Assembly (NCBI GenBank): GCA_009782565.1 | Contig: WRIU01000010.1 | Location: 21,871-85,870 of the forward strand | Reading direction: 5' to 3' | Source of the DNA: Betaproteobacteria bacterium | GTDB lineage: Bacteria; Pseudomonadota; Gammaproteobacteria; Burkholderiales; Rhodocyclaceae | Length of the DNA stretch: 64,000 nucleotides | Shown here: piece after piece, positions 46,404 through 56,046 of the stretch | Layout: each line of letters starts with the position of its first letter | How positions within the stretch are numbered: the stretch's first letter is position 1 | Notes under the pieces: model-generated | What the model saw: the letters and a program-made list of their open reading frames with translations, nothing else | Databases searched by the model: none | What the model was told of the DNA's origin: nothing | Position numbers and translations under genes: made by a program

Positions 46404-47324
46404 TTAGATCTTGGTAAGCCAGTGTTTGTATTCAGGGGCGCGGCCATTGACGGCGTCGAAGAATTTCGCCTGCAATTTTGCGGTGATGGGACCACGGTAG
46501 CCTCCGCCGATGGGGCGGTTGTCGAGTTCGCGGATTGGCGTGATTTCGGCAGCGGTTCCGGTGAAGAACGCTTCATCGGCCAGGTAGATATCGTCGCGTG
46601 TCAGGCGGCGGGACAGCACTTCCAGCCCCATGTCATTAGCAATCTGAATGACCGTGTCGCGGGTGATGCCGGTAAGCGCCGAGGCGATTTCCGGCTCGAT
46701 GAGCACGCCATCCTTGACGATGAAAAGGTTTTCGCCGGAACCTTCGGCGACGAATCCCTGCGTGTCGAGCAGAAGCGCCTCATCGTAGCCGTCGCGCGTG
46801 GCTTCGAGGTTGGCAAGGATGGAATTGGTATAAGCGCCCGCAAGCTTGGCGCGTGGCATGGTGACGTTGACATGGTGGCGGGCGAAGGACGACACCTTGA
46901 CGCGAATGCCATGTTCGATGGCCTCGTCGCCGAGATACGCGCCCCAGGGCCATGCGGCAATGGCGACATGCACCGTAGCGCCCACGGTGGAGACCCCCAT
47001 CTTTTCCGAGCCGTAGTAAGCGATGGGGCGGATATAGCATTCCTTGAGCTTGTTGGCGCGCACGACTTCCCTTTGCGCCTCCATCAAAATTTCCTGGGAA
47101 TAGGGGATGTCCATCAAATAGATGCGGCAGGAATTGATCAGGCGCGTCGTATGCTCGATCAAGCGGAAGATCGCGGGGCCATCAGCGGTGTCATAGGCGC
47201 GCAAACCTTCAAATACGGCCAGGCCGTAATGCAGGGAATGAGTCAGCACATGCGTGGTTGCCTCGCGCCACGGGATGAGTTTGCCGTCTTTCCAGATGAA
47301 GCCGTCGCGATCAGCCATTGACAT
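46404..47324 (-). CDS. ilvE: Branched-chain amino acid aminotransferase
   Basis: Final transamination in leucine, isoleucine and valine synthesis. 306-aa class IV PLP enzyme with HSLHYGLAVFEGLRAY, the catalytic Lys in MPRAKLAGAYTNSIL... region, and GSGENLFIVKDG. The ATG at 47324 is chosen since a GGTGGAG ribosome site precedes it; a GTG five codons upstream is possible. Stop is 29 bp before the phosphomannomutase start. Confidence 0.94.
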   Translation of the reverse strand: MSMADRDGFIWKDGKLIPWREATTHVLTHSLHYGLAVFEGLRAYDTADGPAIFRLIEHTTRLINSCRIYLMDIPYSQEILMEAQREVVRANKLKECYIRPIAYYGSEKMGVSTVGATVHVAIAAWPWGAYLGDEAIEHGIRVKVSSFARHHVNVTMPRAKLAGAYTNSILANLEATRDGYDEALLLDTQGFVAEGSGENLFIVKDGVLIEPEIASALTGITRDTVIQIANDMGLEVLSRRLTRDDIYLADEAFFTGTAAEITPIRELDNRPIGGGYRGPITAKLQAKFFDAVNGRAPEYKHWLTKI

Positions 47325-47476
47325 TTTGATGTTCTCCACCGGTAAAAGTTAGTTGGGAATGTTTGCCGCTAGGGGCGAAAGACCAATAATTTTAACGCAA
47401 AGTAAGAAAGCATGCCGGACAGTGGCAAGTGGGCGTTAAAATGAACGGATTTACCCCTTTACCCCTTCCTATCATC

Positions 47477-47950
47477 ATGAATCACCGCTGGAAACCGAGC
47501 GTCACTGTTGCCGCTGTCATCGAACGCGATAGCCGCTTTTTGCTGGTTGAAGAAGAGACCGCCGAAGGTTTGCGGTTTAACCAACCTGCCGGACACCTGG
47601 AGGACGGTGAATCGCTGCTCTGCGCGGTTGCCCGCGAGACGATGGAAGAGACCGCGCATCCGTTTACTCCGGAATATCTGGTGGGTGTCTACCAATGGCC
47701 GCGCCCGCAGGGGGATGTCACCTACCTGCGGTTTGCCTTCGGTGGTCGGGTGGGAGAAGGCGATCCGGCGCTCGCGCTCGACGAGGGCATCGTGCGCGCG
47801 GTCTGGATGACGCTCGAAGAACTTCGGGCGACGCGCGAGCGCCACCGCAGCCCGCTCGTCCTGCAATGCGTGGAAGACTGGCTATCCGGGCGGCGCTATG
47901 GGCTGGAATTGTTGCGCCATTACGATTGCGGCGACGGGGTCCCATCATGA
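47477..47950 (+). CDS. Nudix hydrolase, NudJ-like
   Basis: 157 aa with a perfect Nudix box ([21 protein letters not shown]-x5-E-x7-RE-x2-EE). Size and its place directly before mnmA match NudJ, a HMP-PP/ nucleoside pyrophosphate phosphatase found next to mnmA in E. coli too. A start at 47441 would add 12 residues. Stop overlaps mnmA by ATGA. Confidence 0.85.
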   Translation: MNHRWKPSVTVAAVIERDSRFLLVEEETAEGLRFNQPAGHLEDGESLLCAVARETMEETAHPFTPEYLVGVYQWPRPQGDVTYLRFAFGGRVGEGDPALALDEGIVRAVWMTLEELRATRERHRSPLVLQCVEDWLSGRRYGLELLRHYDCGDGVPS

Positions 47951-49077
47951 GCGTGGCGGATGTTTCGGGCGGCATGAAGGTCATCGTCGGCATTTCCGGC
48001 GGGGTCGATTCCGCCGTCGCGGCCTTGCTGCTCAAGCGCCAGGGTTTTGCGGTGAGCGGCCTTTTCATGAAGAACTGGGAAGACGACGACGGCGACGGCT
48101 ATTGTTCGTCCCGGCAGGATTTGATCGACGCGGCGTCGGTGTGCGATGTGATCGGCATCGACCTTGAAGTCGTCAATTTCAGCCGCGAGTACAAGGAGAG
48201 GGTATTTGCCGATTTCCTGCGCGAATACGAGGCCGGACGCACCCCGAACCCGGACATCCTCTGCAATTCCGAGATCAAGTTCCGTTGCTTTCTCGACCAC
48301 GCGATGAGCATGGGGGCCGAGCGCATCGCTACCGGGCACTATGCCCAGGTACGCGCGTGGGAAAACGATGGCCGCCGTGAAGTCCAGTTGCACAAGGCCG
48401 AGGACGGCACGAAAGACCAGAGCTACTTTCTTTACCGTCTTACCCAGGCGCAACTGGCGAAGACCCTGTTCCCGCTCGGCGCGCTCGCCAAGCGGGAAGT
48501 GCGCCGCATCGCCGCCGACGCAGGGCTTCCGGTCGCCGTCAAGAAAGATTCGACCGGGATTTGTTTCATCGGCGAGCGCCCGTTCCGCGAATTCCTGATG
48601 CGTTACCTGCCGACCCTTCCCGGCGAAATACGTAATCTCGACGATGGGCGCGTCCTTGGCGAGCATCAGGGGTTGATGTACCACACCGTCGGGCAGCGAA
48701 AGGGGCTCGGCATCGGCGGCATCCGGGCGCGGCAGGATGCGGCGGGCGAGCATGACGCCTGGTATGTGGCAGGAAAGGATGTGGCCGCCAATGTGCTCTA
48801 TGTCGTGCAGGGGCACAGCCATCCGGCCTTGCTCAAGAATCGTCTCACCGCGCTCGATCTCAACTGGATCGCGGGCCGCGCGCCCCGCCCTCACTGGGTC
48901 TACACTGCCCGGCCACGCCATCGCGCCCCGGACATGCCCTGCGTGATCGACTCGCTGGAAGGGGAGGGCGCGCGCGCCGAAATCGTCTTCGCCCAACCAC
49001 AATGGGCGCTCGCGCCGGGGCAAAGCGTGGTGCTCTACGAATCGCGGGTGTGCCTGGGGGGTGGGGTCATTGCCTGA
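47947..49077 (+). CDS. mnmA: tRNA 2-thiouridylase
   Basis: Adds sulphur to U34 of tRNA-Glu, -Gln and -Lys. 376 aa with the PP-loop [12 protein letters not shown], catalytic Cys in [12 protein letters not shown] and the persulphide Cys in [12 protein letters not shown]. The rest, including [14 protein letters not shown], is typical. It begins inside the stop of the Nudix gene. Confidence 0.96.
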   Translation: MSVADVSGGMKVIVGISGGVDSAVAALLLKRQGFAVSGLFMKNWEDDDGDGYCSSRQDLIDAASVCDVIGIDLEVVNFSREYKERVFADFLREYEAGRTPNPDILCNSEIKFRCFLDHAMSMGAERIATGHYAQVRAWENDGRREVQLHKAEDGTKDQSYFLYRLTQAQLAKTLFPLGALAKREVRRIAADAGLPVAVKKDSTGICFIGERPFREFLMRYLPTLPGEIRNLDDGRVLGEHQGLMYHTVGQRKGLGIGGIRARQDAAGEHDAWYVAGKDVAANVLYVVQGHSHPALLKNRLTALDLNWIAGRAPRPHWVYTARPRHRAPDMPCVIDSLEGEGARAEIVFAQPQWALAPGQSVVLYESRVCLGGGVIA

Positions 49078-49112
49078 CTTATTCGTGCGTTCAATGGGTT
49101 TCGTCTCACGTC

Positions 49113-49676
49113 ATGAAAATATCTTCTGAAAGCGCCGTGTCTGATCGTGTCATTTACATCATTGCCGGTTCGAACGGAGCAGGAAAGACCACATTCGCCC
49201 GACGTTTTATCCCCGCTACCGTCAACATCACCCAATTTGTCAATGCTGACCTTATCGCTTACGGACTGTCGCCTTTTGCTCCAGAACGCGAAGCGATCCA
49301 AGCTGGAAGACTCATGCTCCGGCAAATCAACAAACTCGTAAACCAAGGTGAAAGTTTTTGTTTTGAAACAACCTTGGCAGGTCGTTCCTACGCCCGCATG
49401 ATTCCGAAGTGGCAAGCAAAAGGGTTCGTGCGTCTGGTGTTTCTATACCTGTTGAATGCGGAAACTGCTATTGCCCGCGTTGCTGCCCGTGTGGCGCAAG
49501 GCGGACATTTCATACCGAAAGATGTGATTCGGCGTAGATTTGCATCTGGATTGCATAATTTCTATACTGTGTATAAAAATCTGGTTGATGGCTGGGTGCT
49601 GTACGATAATACGGGCAAGTTTCCAGTGGAGCTTGCCGCCGGAGAAAATGATGTCAGAACAGAAAACCCCATATAG
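49113..49676 (+). CDS. Zeta-toxin-like P-loop kinase
   Basis: 187 aa with Walker A GSNGAGKT (19-26), a FVNADLIAYGL substrate region and FETTLAGRSY, as in zeta-toxin-like and related AAA proteins that phosphorylate UDP-sugars or other small substrates. A small acidic partner overlaps its end, giving a toxin-then-antitoxin order. Toxicity is inferred. Confidence 0.75.
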   Translation: MKISSESAVSDRVIYIIAGSNGAGKTTFARRFIPATVNITQFVNADLIAYGLSPFAPEREAIQAGRLMLRQINKLVNQGESFCFETTLAGRSYARMIPKWQAKGFVRLVFLYLLNAETAIARVAARVAQGGHFIPKDVIRRRFASGLHNFYTVYKNLVDGWVLYDNTGKFPVELAAGENDVRTENPI

Positions 49677-49860
49677 CCCAGAATTCCAGCGCTTCCGACA
49701 ACAGGTGGAAACGGCGCTTGTCCAAGCTACAGCCGATGCTCGTGAGCTTGCCGAACGGACGGGAACAGAATTGGTTGTTCGCGAAAGGTTGGAACCTGAC
49801 GGCGATGGTCAGAGAGGGAATGAGCCCGAAACAGGCCGGACAAGGCGAAAGTCCATGTAG
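49648..49860 (+). CDS. Small partner of the zeta-like kinase
   Basis: 70 aa, starting in the last 30 nt of the kinase gene with a GGAG ribosome site. Mostly helical and charged (PYSPEFQRFRQQVETALVQ...), ending in a basic tail (GRTRRKSM). No family recognised; position suggests an antitoxin. Translational coupling is likely. Its stop lies in the next dispersed repeat, so the C terminus may be set by that insertion. Confidence 0.6.
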   Translation: MMSEQKTPYSPEFQRFRQQVETALVQATADARELAERTGTELVVRERLEPDGDGQRGNEPETGRTRRKSM

Positions 49861-49895
49861 GTCGGGGTGAGCTTGCGAACCCCAGCGTTGCTATC
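49857..49895. repeat. Short dispersed repeat, copy 2
   Basis: Second copy of the 39-bp element at 42119-42157, starting GTAGGTCGGGGTGAGCTTGC; it supplies the stop codon of the small ORF before it. Confidence 0.7.
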
Positions 49896-49927
49896 TTGCC
49901 ATTTCTTCATATGTTGTGTTCTGCCCT

Positions 49928-49972
49928 GTGTACGGACTGGACACCTGTTACCCATGTCTCCAGTCCGTACAC
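49928..49972. repeat. Perfect 14-bp inverted repeat
   Basis: GTGTACGGACTGGA (49928-49941) is exactly complementary to 49959-49972 across a 17-nt spacer. It has no U-tract, so it is more like a remnant of an insertion-sequence end than a terminator. No transposase is nearby. Confidence 0.6.
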
Positions 49973-50008
49973 CCTGCTCTATCCATCCTTGTATCTACGC
50001 GGGCTGTA

Positions 50009-50290
50009 TCAGGCGGCTTCGAGTACCCGCATTTCGATGTGAAGTCCGGCGACGGTTGCCATGTTTACCAGCGCATCAAGGCCAAACAGGTTGATCTTGC
50101 CGCGCATCAGGTCGGAAACACGCGGCTGAGTCACGCCGAAGAGCTTGGCGGCTTGTGCCTGATTCATTTCGGTGCGGGTAATGTGGCTCTTCAGCGCCGT
50201 CATCAAGATAGAACGCAACTTCATGTTTTCCGCTTCTTCCGGGGTGTCCTCAATGGCATCCCAGACGCTGGCAAATCGTTGGTCGCTCAT
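50009..50290 (-). CDS. HigA-like XRE antitoxin
   Basis: 93 aa. The C-terminal two-thirds is a helix-turn-helix: MNQAQAAKLFGVTQPRVSDLMRGKINLFGLDALVNM. A strong ribosome site (AAAGGAG) precedes the ATG at 50290. Such proteins normally follow a RelE/HigB-like toxin; here only the toxin's last residues remain upstream, so the antitoxin is an orphan. Confidence 0.82.
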   Translation of the reverse strand: MSDQRFASVWDAIEDTPEEAENMKLRSILMTALKSHITRTEMNQAQAAKLFGVTQPRVSDLMRGKINLFGLDALVNMATVAGLHIEMRVLEAA

Positions 50291-50352
50291 TGGCCTAGCT
50301 CCTTTAACAAATCGCGGTAACACTTGGTCGATCTGATGGCCTGCCTCGCGCC
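50287..50352 (-). pseudogene. C-terminal remnant of a HigB-like toxin
   Basis: An open stretch of 21 codons reads RQAIRSTKCYRDLLKELGQ before a stop that overlaps the antitoxin ATG (ATGA), as in intact toxin-antitoxin operons. A stop codon lies directly upstream and folA begins its 3' end at 50375, so the toxin body has been lost. Confidence 0.45.
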
Positions 50353-50374
50353 TTATCCGCTCTACGAGCCAGGG

Positions 50375-50878
50375 CTACGCTCGCCGGTATTCCACAAAAT
50401 CGACTGCGTACTCATTTTCCGCATCGGCGAGGTGCGTTGTGCGAGAGGTTTCCCGGAAGCGCGCGCGGTCAAAATCCGGGAAACGGGCATCGCCCGCCAC
50501 ATCGGCGGCGACTTCAGACAGGAGCAGAACGTCTGCTTTTTGCAACAGAAGGCGGTAAATCTCAGCCCCGCCGATCACGAACACGCGCGCAGCGTTCCCA
50601 ATGGCACTTAGCGCTTCGTCCGATGAGGCGAAAATTTCAGCCCCTTGCGCCCGGTAGCCGGTTTGCCGCGTGAGCACGATATTGCGGCGGCCAGGCAGGG
50701 GCTTTGCGAGCGATTCCCAGGTTTTGCGCCCCATCAGTACCGGATGCCCCATCGTTGCCGCGCGGAAATGGGCGAGGTCGGCCTTCAGCCGCCAAGGCAG
50801 GGCGTTATCGCGGCCAATGACCCCGTTGCGAGCAACTGCGGCGATGAGGATGATCTCAGGGTGGGATGGGTCGTTCAT
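50375..50878 (-). CDS. folA: Dihydrofolate reductase
   Basis: Regenerates tetrahydrofolate with NADPH. 167 aa with [25 protein letters not shown], the catalytic acidic residue in that segment, [14 protein letters not shown], and [12 protein letters not shown]. Start overlaps the thyA stop by ATGA: thyA-folA forms one unit, thyA making the dihydrofolate that FolA recycles. Confidence 0.96.
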   Translation of the reverse strand: MNDPSHPEIILIAAVARNGVIGRDNALPWRLKADLAHFRAATMGHPVLMGRKTWESLAKPLPGRRNIVLTRQTGYRAQGAEIFASSDEALSAIGNAARVFVIGGAEIYRLLLQKADVLLLSEVAADVAGDARFPDFDRARFRETSRTTHLADAENEYAVDFVEYRRA

Positions 50879-51669
50879 ACGGCAACCGATGCTTTGATGT
50901 GAGGGTGCGGGTCGTAGCCGCTCAGGGAGAAATCTTCAAAGCGGAAGGCAAAAATATCATCGACTGCCGGGTTGAGTCGCATGGCTGGAAGCGGACGCAA
51001 TTCGCGCGCGAGCTGTTCGCGGGTCTGGTCGAGATGGTTGAGGTACAGGTGGCAATCGCCGCCTGTCCAGATGAACTCGCCTGGCCGGTAGCCGCACACC
51101 TGCGCCAGCATCAGCGTGAGCAGGGCGTATGAGGCGATGTTGAACGGCACGCCGAGAAAGATATCCGCGCTGCGCTGATAAAGTTGGCACGATAGCTTCC
51201 CATTTGCCACATAGAACTGGAACAGCGCATGGCAGGGCGGCAGCGCCATGCGGTCGATTTCGCCAGGATTCCAGGCCGTGACGAGGTGCCGCCGGGAGTT
51301 CGGATGGTTTTTCAGGTTTTCGACGAGTGTGCTGATCTGGTCGATGGCGCGCCCGTCGGCACTCTCCCAGCGCCGCCACTGCTTACCATAGACAGGACCC
51401 AACTCACCGTTTTCATCTGCCCATTCGTCCCATATCGACACTCCGTGATCCCTGAGATAATGGACACTGGTGTCACCTTTCAGGAACCATAACAGTTCAT
51501 AGATGATCGAACGTATGTGCAGTTTTTTGGTAGTCAGCAACGGGAACCCGTCCTGGAGCGGGAAGCGCATCTGCCAGCCAAAGGTGGAAAGCGTGCCAGT
51601 TCCGGTACGATCCGTTTTTTCGTCACCATGTTCCAGGACGTGGCGCATCAACTCTAGATACTGTTTCAT
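50875..51669 (-). CDS. thyA: Thymidylate synthase
   Basis: Makes dTMP from dUMP with methylene-tetrahydrofolate. 264 aa, the standard length; catalytic C146 in [12 protein letters not shown]; the [10 protein letters not shown] region and the [11 protein letters not shown] segment are conserved. The start at 51669 ([12 protein letters not shown]) matches the family. It is divergent from the PilZ gene with overlapping promoter space. Confidence 0.97.
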   Translation of the reverse strand: MKQYLELMRHVLEHGDEKTDRTGTGTLSTFGWQMRFPLQDGFPLLTTKKLHIRSIIYELLWFLKGDTSVHYLRDHGVSIWDEWADENGELGPVYGKQWRRWESADGRAIDQISTLVENLKNHPNSRRHLVTAWNPGEIDRMALPPCHALFQFYVANGKLSCQLYQRSADIFLGVPFNIASYALLTLMLAQVCGYRPGEFIWTGGDCHLYLNHLDQTREQLARELRPLPAMRLNPAVDDIFAFRFEDFSLSGYDPHPHIKASVAV

Positions 51670-51717
51670 AGGCTCGGTTCTATGGAAAGCAGCAGATTCT
51701 ATCGTGTGGAGCAAGAA

Positions 51718-53106
51718 ATGGCTGAACAGAATATGAATACCCATCCTGACCGGGAATCAGGTGTTTTTATTGAAAAAAATGATAAAGGCATTGACCGTAT
51801 AGCCGGAGTCATCTCCACGGCAAAGACGTATATCGCTACCCTGCATGGCGGAGACCCCATGCTTTCTCTGGAGGATCGCGCGTCGCGCGCCCTGGAGAAA
51901 TTTCTCGATACCCTCGAAACTCTTTGCCCAGACGAGGAAACCGGCTCGGATCGGCTTCGCTGGACGGCGGCGGCGTACCAATCCATGCGTGACTTCTTCG
52001 AGGCTCTTTGTGCCGCTGACCGAGCCGAGCCGGGCAGCATTCCCGTTGCCGTGCTGGCCAGAGCCGGAGCCGAGACGATCAGGTGGGGCCTGGTCAACCG
52101 CCACGCTCCCGATACCCGGCTATGGGCCTGGCTTGGTGACTTGTTTACTTCGGACTATAGCGAGGCCGTGCAGCAAGTACGGGGAGAGAGCGAAGCTGTA
52201 GCGCGCGAGTACCTGCGGGCAATCGCCTATCACGCCGCCGTGCTGGATCAGCAGACCCTGAAAGCGGGGTTTGCCGTTGCCCGCCTGATCGTGCGATTGC
52301 TGCCGGATTTGTTTATGGTGCGCGAACATGTGGAAGGCGCGCTTTATGGGGTCGATGTGGCGCAACGCGGAATCCCCGTGCGTCTGGCGAAGTCGGCATC
52401 TTTCACGGGTTGGTGGTTCGTGACAGCGGAAGCAGTGGATAAGCTGTCCGAGATTCACAACAGCCTCACCCTCGGACGGACTCCCGATGGCCTTGAACAT
52501 GTGGACGCAAAGGAACTGTACGCTGCTGTGACGCATCTGCGGCGGCAGTGGTCGTTCAATCCGCCGTTGCGGCGGCATCGGCGCTATCCCCTCAACGCCC
52601 GTCTGTGCGTGGTGCGCGGCTATGAACAGGCCATGAATCTTTTGGACGACGACTCGACGGAAGCCATCGCCGTTGGGATGGGAACCTGGCATATCACCGA
52701 TATGAGCCTTGGCGGCGTGGGGGCGATCACCCCGCGCAGCATCAAGGTCAACGTACCCACGGCAGGCGATCTGGTCGCTTTTTGTCCCGAAGAGGGAACC
52801 CAGTGGCATATCGGGGTCGTGCGCCGCCTACGCACGACGAAGTCGCATGTCGAGATAGGCATCGCTACTTTGTCGGTTAGCCCTGAGCTTGCGCGCGTAG
52901 ACGACGGCCATCGCCAGCGCGAATTGTGCGTCTGCGATCCGGTACGCCGTGGTGGGGCGATTCGCCTGGTTGCTCCCGCAGGGACATTGGAAAATGACGA
53001 TCCTATTTTTGCCATGGGAAAAAATGCAGTTGTTCACAAACTGCGCCCAGTAGGCGATGCGTTGAAGGGCAAAAGTTTCGATTTACGCATTTATCATGTT
53101 TCGTGA
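51718..53106 (+). CDS. PilZ-domain protein, candidate c-di-GMP receptor
   Basis: 462 aa. The first ~275 residues are helical with no recognised family. A PilZ domain follows: the basic motif [11 protein letters not shown] (285-295) and DMSLGG (328-333) match the two c-di-GMP-binding signatures (RxxxR and [DN]xSxxG). A C-terminal tail of ~100 residues closes it. It probably senses c-di-GMP, which controls attachment and exopolysaccharide in such bacteria. The start at 51718 has GGAG six bases upstream; an ATG at 51682 is in frame. Confidence 0.75.
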   Translation: MAEQNMNTHPDRESGVFIEKNDKGIDRIAGVISTAKTYIATLHGGDPMLSLEDRASRALEKFLDTLETLCPDEETGSDRLRWTAAAYQSMRDFFEALCAADRAEPGSIPVAVLARAGAETIRWGLVNRHAPDTRLWAWLGDLFTSDYSEAVQQVRGESEAVAREYLRAIAYHAAVLDQQTLKAGFAVARLIVRLLPDLFMVREHVEGALYGVDVAQRGIPVRLAKSASFTGWWFVTAEAVDKLSEIHNSLTLGRTPDGLEHVDAKELYAAVTHLRRQWSFNPPLRRHRRYPLNARLCVVRGYEQAMNLLDDDSTEAIAVGMGTWHITDMSLGGVGAITPRSIKVNVPTAGDLVAFCPEEGTQWHIGVVRRLRTTKSHVEIGIATLSVSPELARVDDGHRQRELCVCDPVRRGGAIRLVAPAGTLENDDPIFAMGKNAVVHKLRPVGDALKGKSFDLRIYHVS

Positions 53107-53142
53107 GATAGCCATCTCCATTCATGCACGGATGTAACGGTC

Positions 53143-54009
53143 ATGTTTGATGATCGGCTCAAGATCGAAATCGGGCGCAATGTTGCTGTTGCGCTGGCCG
53201 AAGATGTCGGCAGCGGCGACCTGACCGCTCTTCTCGTTTCTTCCCGTACGCAAGCCCGCGCTACGGTCATTGCCCGCGAGGCTGCCGTTGTGTGCGGCAT
53301 GGCTTGGTTTGATGCCACTTTTGCCGCGCTCTCGCCGATAGCGACGGCGCACTGGCATGTGCGGGAGGGCGATTTTGTTTCGCCCGGCCAGGCGCTATGC
53401 GACGTATTTGCTCCAGTGCGCGTTCTGTTGACCGCCGAGCGCACCGCACTCAATTTTTTGCAGTTGCTCTCGGCTGTCGCGACTGTCACCCGTCGTTACG
53501 TGGATGCGGTCGCCGACACGAAAGCCCGGATCGTCGATACGCGCAAAACCTTGCCGGGGCTGCGGCTGGCGCAGAAATACGCGGTCATGACCGGGGGCGG
53601 GCTCAATCACCGCATGGGTCTCTACGACGGCATCCTGATAAAAGAAAACCACATCATCGCGGCAGGCGGGGTCTACAAGGCGGTCAAGGCGGCGCAAGCC
53701 ATCTCGCCGCCGGGGGTTTTCATCGAGGTTGAGGTCGAGAGCATCGAGGAGTTGCGGGCGGCGCTCAAAGCCGAAGCGGGGATGATCCTGCTCGACAACA
53801 TGAGCGTGGACGAGATGAGCGAAGCGGTGCGGATCACTGCCGGGCGCGCCGTACTCGAAGCCTCAGGCGGGGTCGATTTCGAGAGCGTACGCGCCATTGC
53901 CGCCACAGGCGTCGACCGCATTTCCATCGGCAGCCTGACTAAGGATGTGAGGGCGCTTGATCTATCCATGCGGTTCGTGGACGGCGGGCGAAAAAACGCG
54001 CCATCTTGA
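53143..54009 (+). CDS. nadC: Nicotinate-nucleotide pyrophosphorylase
   Basis: Converts quinolinate and PRPP to nicotinate mononucleotide in NAD synthesis. 288 aa, typical; ALAEDVGSGDLTA, LNFLQLLSAVAT, DTRKTLPGLRLAQKYAV and GGGLNHRMGLYDGILIKENH are the family landmarks. It lies 36 bp after the PilZ gene on the same strand. Confidence 0.95.
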   Translation: MFDDRLKIEIGRNVAVALAEDVGSGDLTALLVSSRTQARATVIAREAAVVCGMAWFDATFAALSPIATAHWHVREGDFVSPGQALCDVFAPVRVLLTAERTALNFLQLLSAVATVTRRYVDAVADTKARIVDTRKTLPGLRLAQKYAVMTGGGLNHRMGLYDGILIKENHIIAAGGVYKAVKAAQAISPPGVFIEVEVESIEELRAALKAEAGMILLDNMSVDEMSEAVRITAGRAVLEASGGVDFESVRAIAATGVDRISIGSLTKDVRALDLSMRFVDGGRKNAPS

Positions 54010-54301
54010 AGAGATGTTTAGTCCCAATAATCAGGGGCAAATTACGCCAGGGCGAGCCTGTGTACAGAATTCAGAATACCGCAGATGCGGCTGGCCTGTA
54101 CAAAGTTACCGGTTTGAGTCACCCCTGCCTGATGGCAGGGGATTCCTCGATACGGTCTTGGGGAGCCTCAAACTCCCCGTTACGCTTTGTCTCGCTTGAC
54201 TCCATAACGAGTGACGGAGATTGCGCGAGACACATGTTCAATGACGGCCTAACATGGCATAGAATCCCTGCCACTTCCATCACCATTACAAGAGTTCCGC
54301 C
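54010..54301. other. Intergenic region with two hairpins and a possible tnpB tail
   Basis: Contains a perfect hairpin CCCCTGCC-TGAT-GGCAGGGG (54122-54141) and a second stem GGGGAG/CTCCCC (54160-54178). On the minus strand 54119-54205 encodes MESSETKRNGEF... ending ESPAIRQG and stop, which resembles the tail of IS200/IS605-type TnpB proteins. This may be a remnant of the 3' end of such an element; the similarity is short. The hemC promoter must also lie here. Confidence 0.35.
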
Positions 54302-55252
54302 GTGAGTGTTCCTTCTCCCATGAGCGGCCGCGCGCCAGACCGTATCGTAATCGCGACCCGTGAGAGCCGGTTGGCGCTGTGGCAGGCCGAGCACATCAAG
54401 GCGCGGCTCGAAGCGGTTTATCCAGGTTGCCGGGTCGAGTTGCTGGGCATGACTACGCGCGGCGACCAAATCCTGGATCGGCCACTGGCCAACGTGGGCG
54501 GCAAGGGTTTGTTCGTCAAGGAACTGGAAACGGCACTGCTCGAAGGGCGCGCGGACATCGCGGTGCACTCGATGAAGGATGTGCCGATGGTTCTGGGGGA
54601 GGAATTCGCGCTGGCCTGCGTTACAGCGCGTGAGATGCCGTTCGATGCGTTCGTATCCGCACGGTATGGCTCGCTCGACGACATGCCGCCGGGCGCAGTG
54701 GTCGGTACGTCGTCATTGCGGCGGGAATCGCAGATTCACGCTCAATATCCATTTCTTGCCGTCGCCAGCCTACGGGGCAACCTCGATACCCGCTTACGCA
54801 AGCTCGACGAGGGCCAGTTCGACGCCATCATCCTCGCCGCTGCCGGGTTGCGCCGCTTGGGGCTGGAATCGCGTATCCGCGCCATATTGCCTGCGGAGGT
54901 GTCCTTGCCGGCAGCCGGACAGGGGGCGCTCGGCATCGAATGCCTGACGGCGCGTGCCGATCTCATTGCTTACCTGCAAGCCTTGGCCGATGCCGATGCC
55001 GCCGCCTGTGTCGCTGCCGAGCGCGCGTTCTCCCGTTCATTGGCGGGCAGTTGCGAAACGCCGCTCGGTGCGTATGGAGAGATGCGCGCGGGTCGCGTGT
55101 GCTTGCGCGGTTTCGTCGCTCTGCCCGATGGCAGCCGCGTCGTGCGCGGGGAACGCGAGGGCGAGGCGTTGGAGGCTGAGTCGCTTGGTCGGGCGTTGGC
55201 GGACGATCTGCTCGCCCAAGGGGCCGGAGAGATTCTGGCCGAACTGGCTTAA
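54302..55252 (+). CDS. hemC: Porphobilinogen deaminase
   Basis: Joins four porphobilinogens to hydroxymethylbilane. 316 aa from a GTG start; the dipyrromethane cofactor Cys is C251 in [25 protein letters not shown] and VHSMKDVPM are conserved. First gene of hemC-hemD-hemX-hemY, the usual proteobacterial heme cluster. Confidence 0.96.
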   Translation: MSVPSPMSGRAPDRIVIATRESRLALWQAEHIKARLEAVYPGCRVELLGMTTRGDQILDRPLANVGGKGLFVKELETALLEGRADIAVHSMKDVPMVLGEEFALACVTAREMPFDAFVSARYGSLDDMPPGAVVGTSSLRRESQIHAQYPFLAVASLRGNLDTRLRKLDEGQFDAIILAAAGLRRLGLESRIRAILPAEVSLPAAGQGALGIECLTARADLIAYLQALADADAAACVAAERAFSRSLAGSCETPLGAYGEMRAGRVCLRGFVALPDGSRVVRGEREGEALEAESLGRALADDLLAQGAGEILAELA

Positions 55253-55258
55253 GGGCGC

Positions 55259-56035
55259 ATGGCGATGGGCGGCGCGCTCGCCGGTCGGACGATTGCCGTC
55301 ACCCGTCCGGCGGCTCAGGCCGAAGCCCTGTGCCGCGCCATTGAAGAAGCGGGCGGGCGGGCGTTTCGTTTTCCGCTGCTGGAAATTGTCCCCGTCACTG
55401 ACCCTGCCGTGTTCGCGCCTGTCGCGGCACGGCTCGATACCTTCGACATTGCGTTTTTCGTCAGCCCAAACGCGGTCGAGCATGGTCTGGCCGGATTGCA
55501 TCAAATCCGACCATGGCCGCCTGGGTTGCGTGTGGCGGCGGTGGGGCAGGGCAGTACCCGCGCGCTCGGCGCGCGCGGTTTTGTCGAGGTGATCGCCCCA
55601 GTGAAAGGCTTCGACAGCGAAGCGGTGCTGGCACTGCCAGCGTTTGCGCCCGAGGCTGTGCATGGCCGGGCGGTGTTGGTCGTGCGGGGCGGCGCAGGCC
55701 GGGAATTGCTCGGCGAAACCCTCGCGGCGCGTGGTGCGCGCGTCGAATACCTGTCCTGTTATCACAGGCGCTGCCCGGCAGCCGATCCGGCACCGCTATT
55801 GGAACTTGCTGCGGGCGGAAAGCTCGATGCCCTTTCGATCACGACGAGCGAAGGGGTCGACCATCTGGCTCGGATCGTCGGCGGCGAAGGGCTTGCCTGC
55901 TTGTCGGCTGTGCCGATTTTCGTATCACATTCGCGCATTGCCGCACGTTGTCACTTGCATGGACTGAAGAAAACTATTGCCGCCGAAGCTGGAAATGACG
56001 CATTGTTATACGCGCTTACCGCATTCTTTGGTTAA
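55259..56035 (+). CDS. hemD: Uroporphyrinogen-III synthase
   Basis: Cyclises hydroxymethylbilane to uroporphyrinogen III. 258 aa. The family is poorly conserved, but the start TIAVTRPAAQAEALC, the middle FVSPNAVEHGL, VAAVGQGSTRAL and ITTSEGVDHL, plus position 6 bp after hemC, support it. Confidence 0.92.
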   Translation: MAMGGALAGRTIAVTRPAAQAEALCRAIEEAGGRAFRFPLLEIVPVTDPAVFAPVAARLDTFDIAFFVSPNAVEHGLAGLHQIRPWPPGLRVAAVGQGSTRALGARGFVEVIAPVKGFDSEAVLALPAFAPEAVHGRAVLVVRGGAGRELLGETLAARGARVEYLSCYHRRCPAADPAPLLELAAGGKLDALSITTSEGVDHLARIVGGEGLACLSAVPIFVSHSRIAARCHLHGLKKTIAAEAGNDALLYALTAFFG

Positions 56036-56046
56036 ACTCTCTTGCC

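Noticed and set aside
45001..46407. 468-aa open frame antisense to phosphomannomutase
   Set aside because: Shadow of a conserved enzyme with intact active site.
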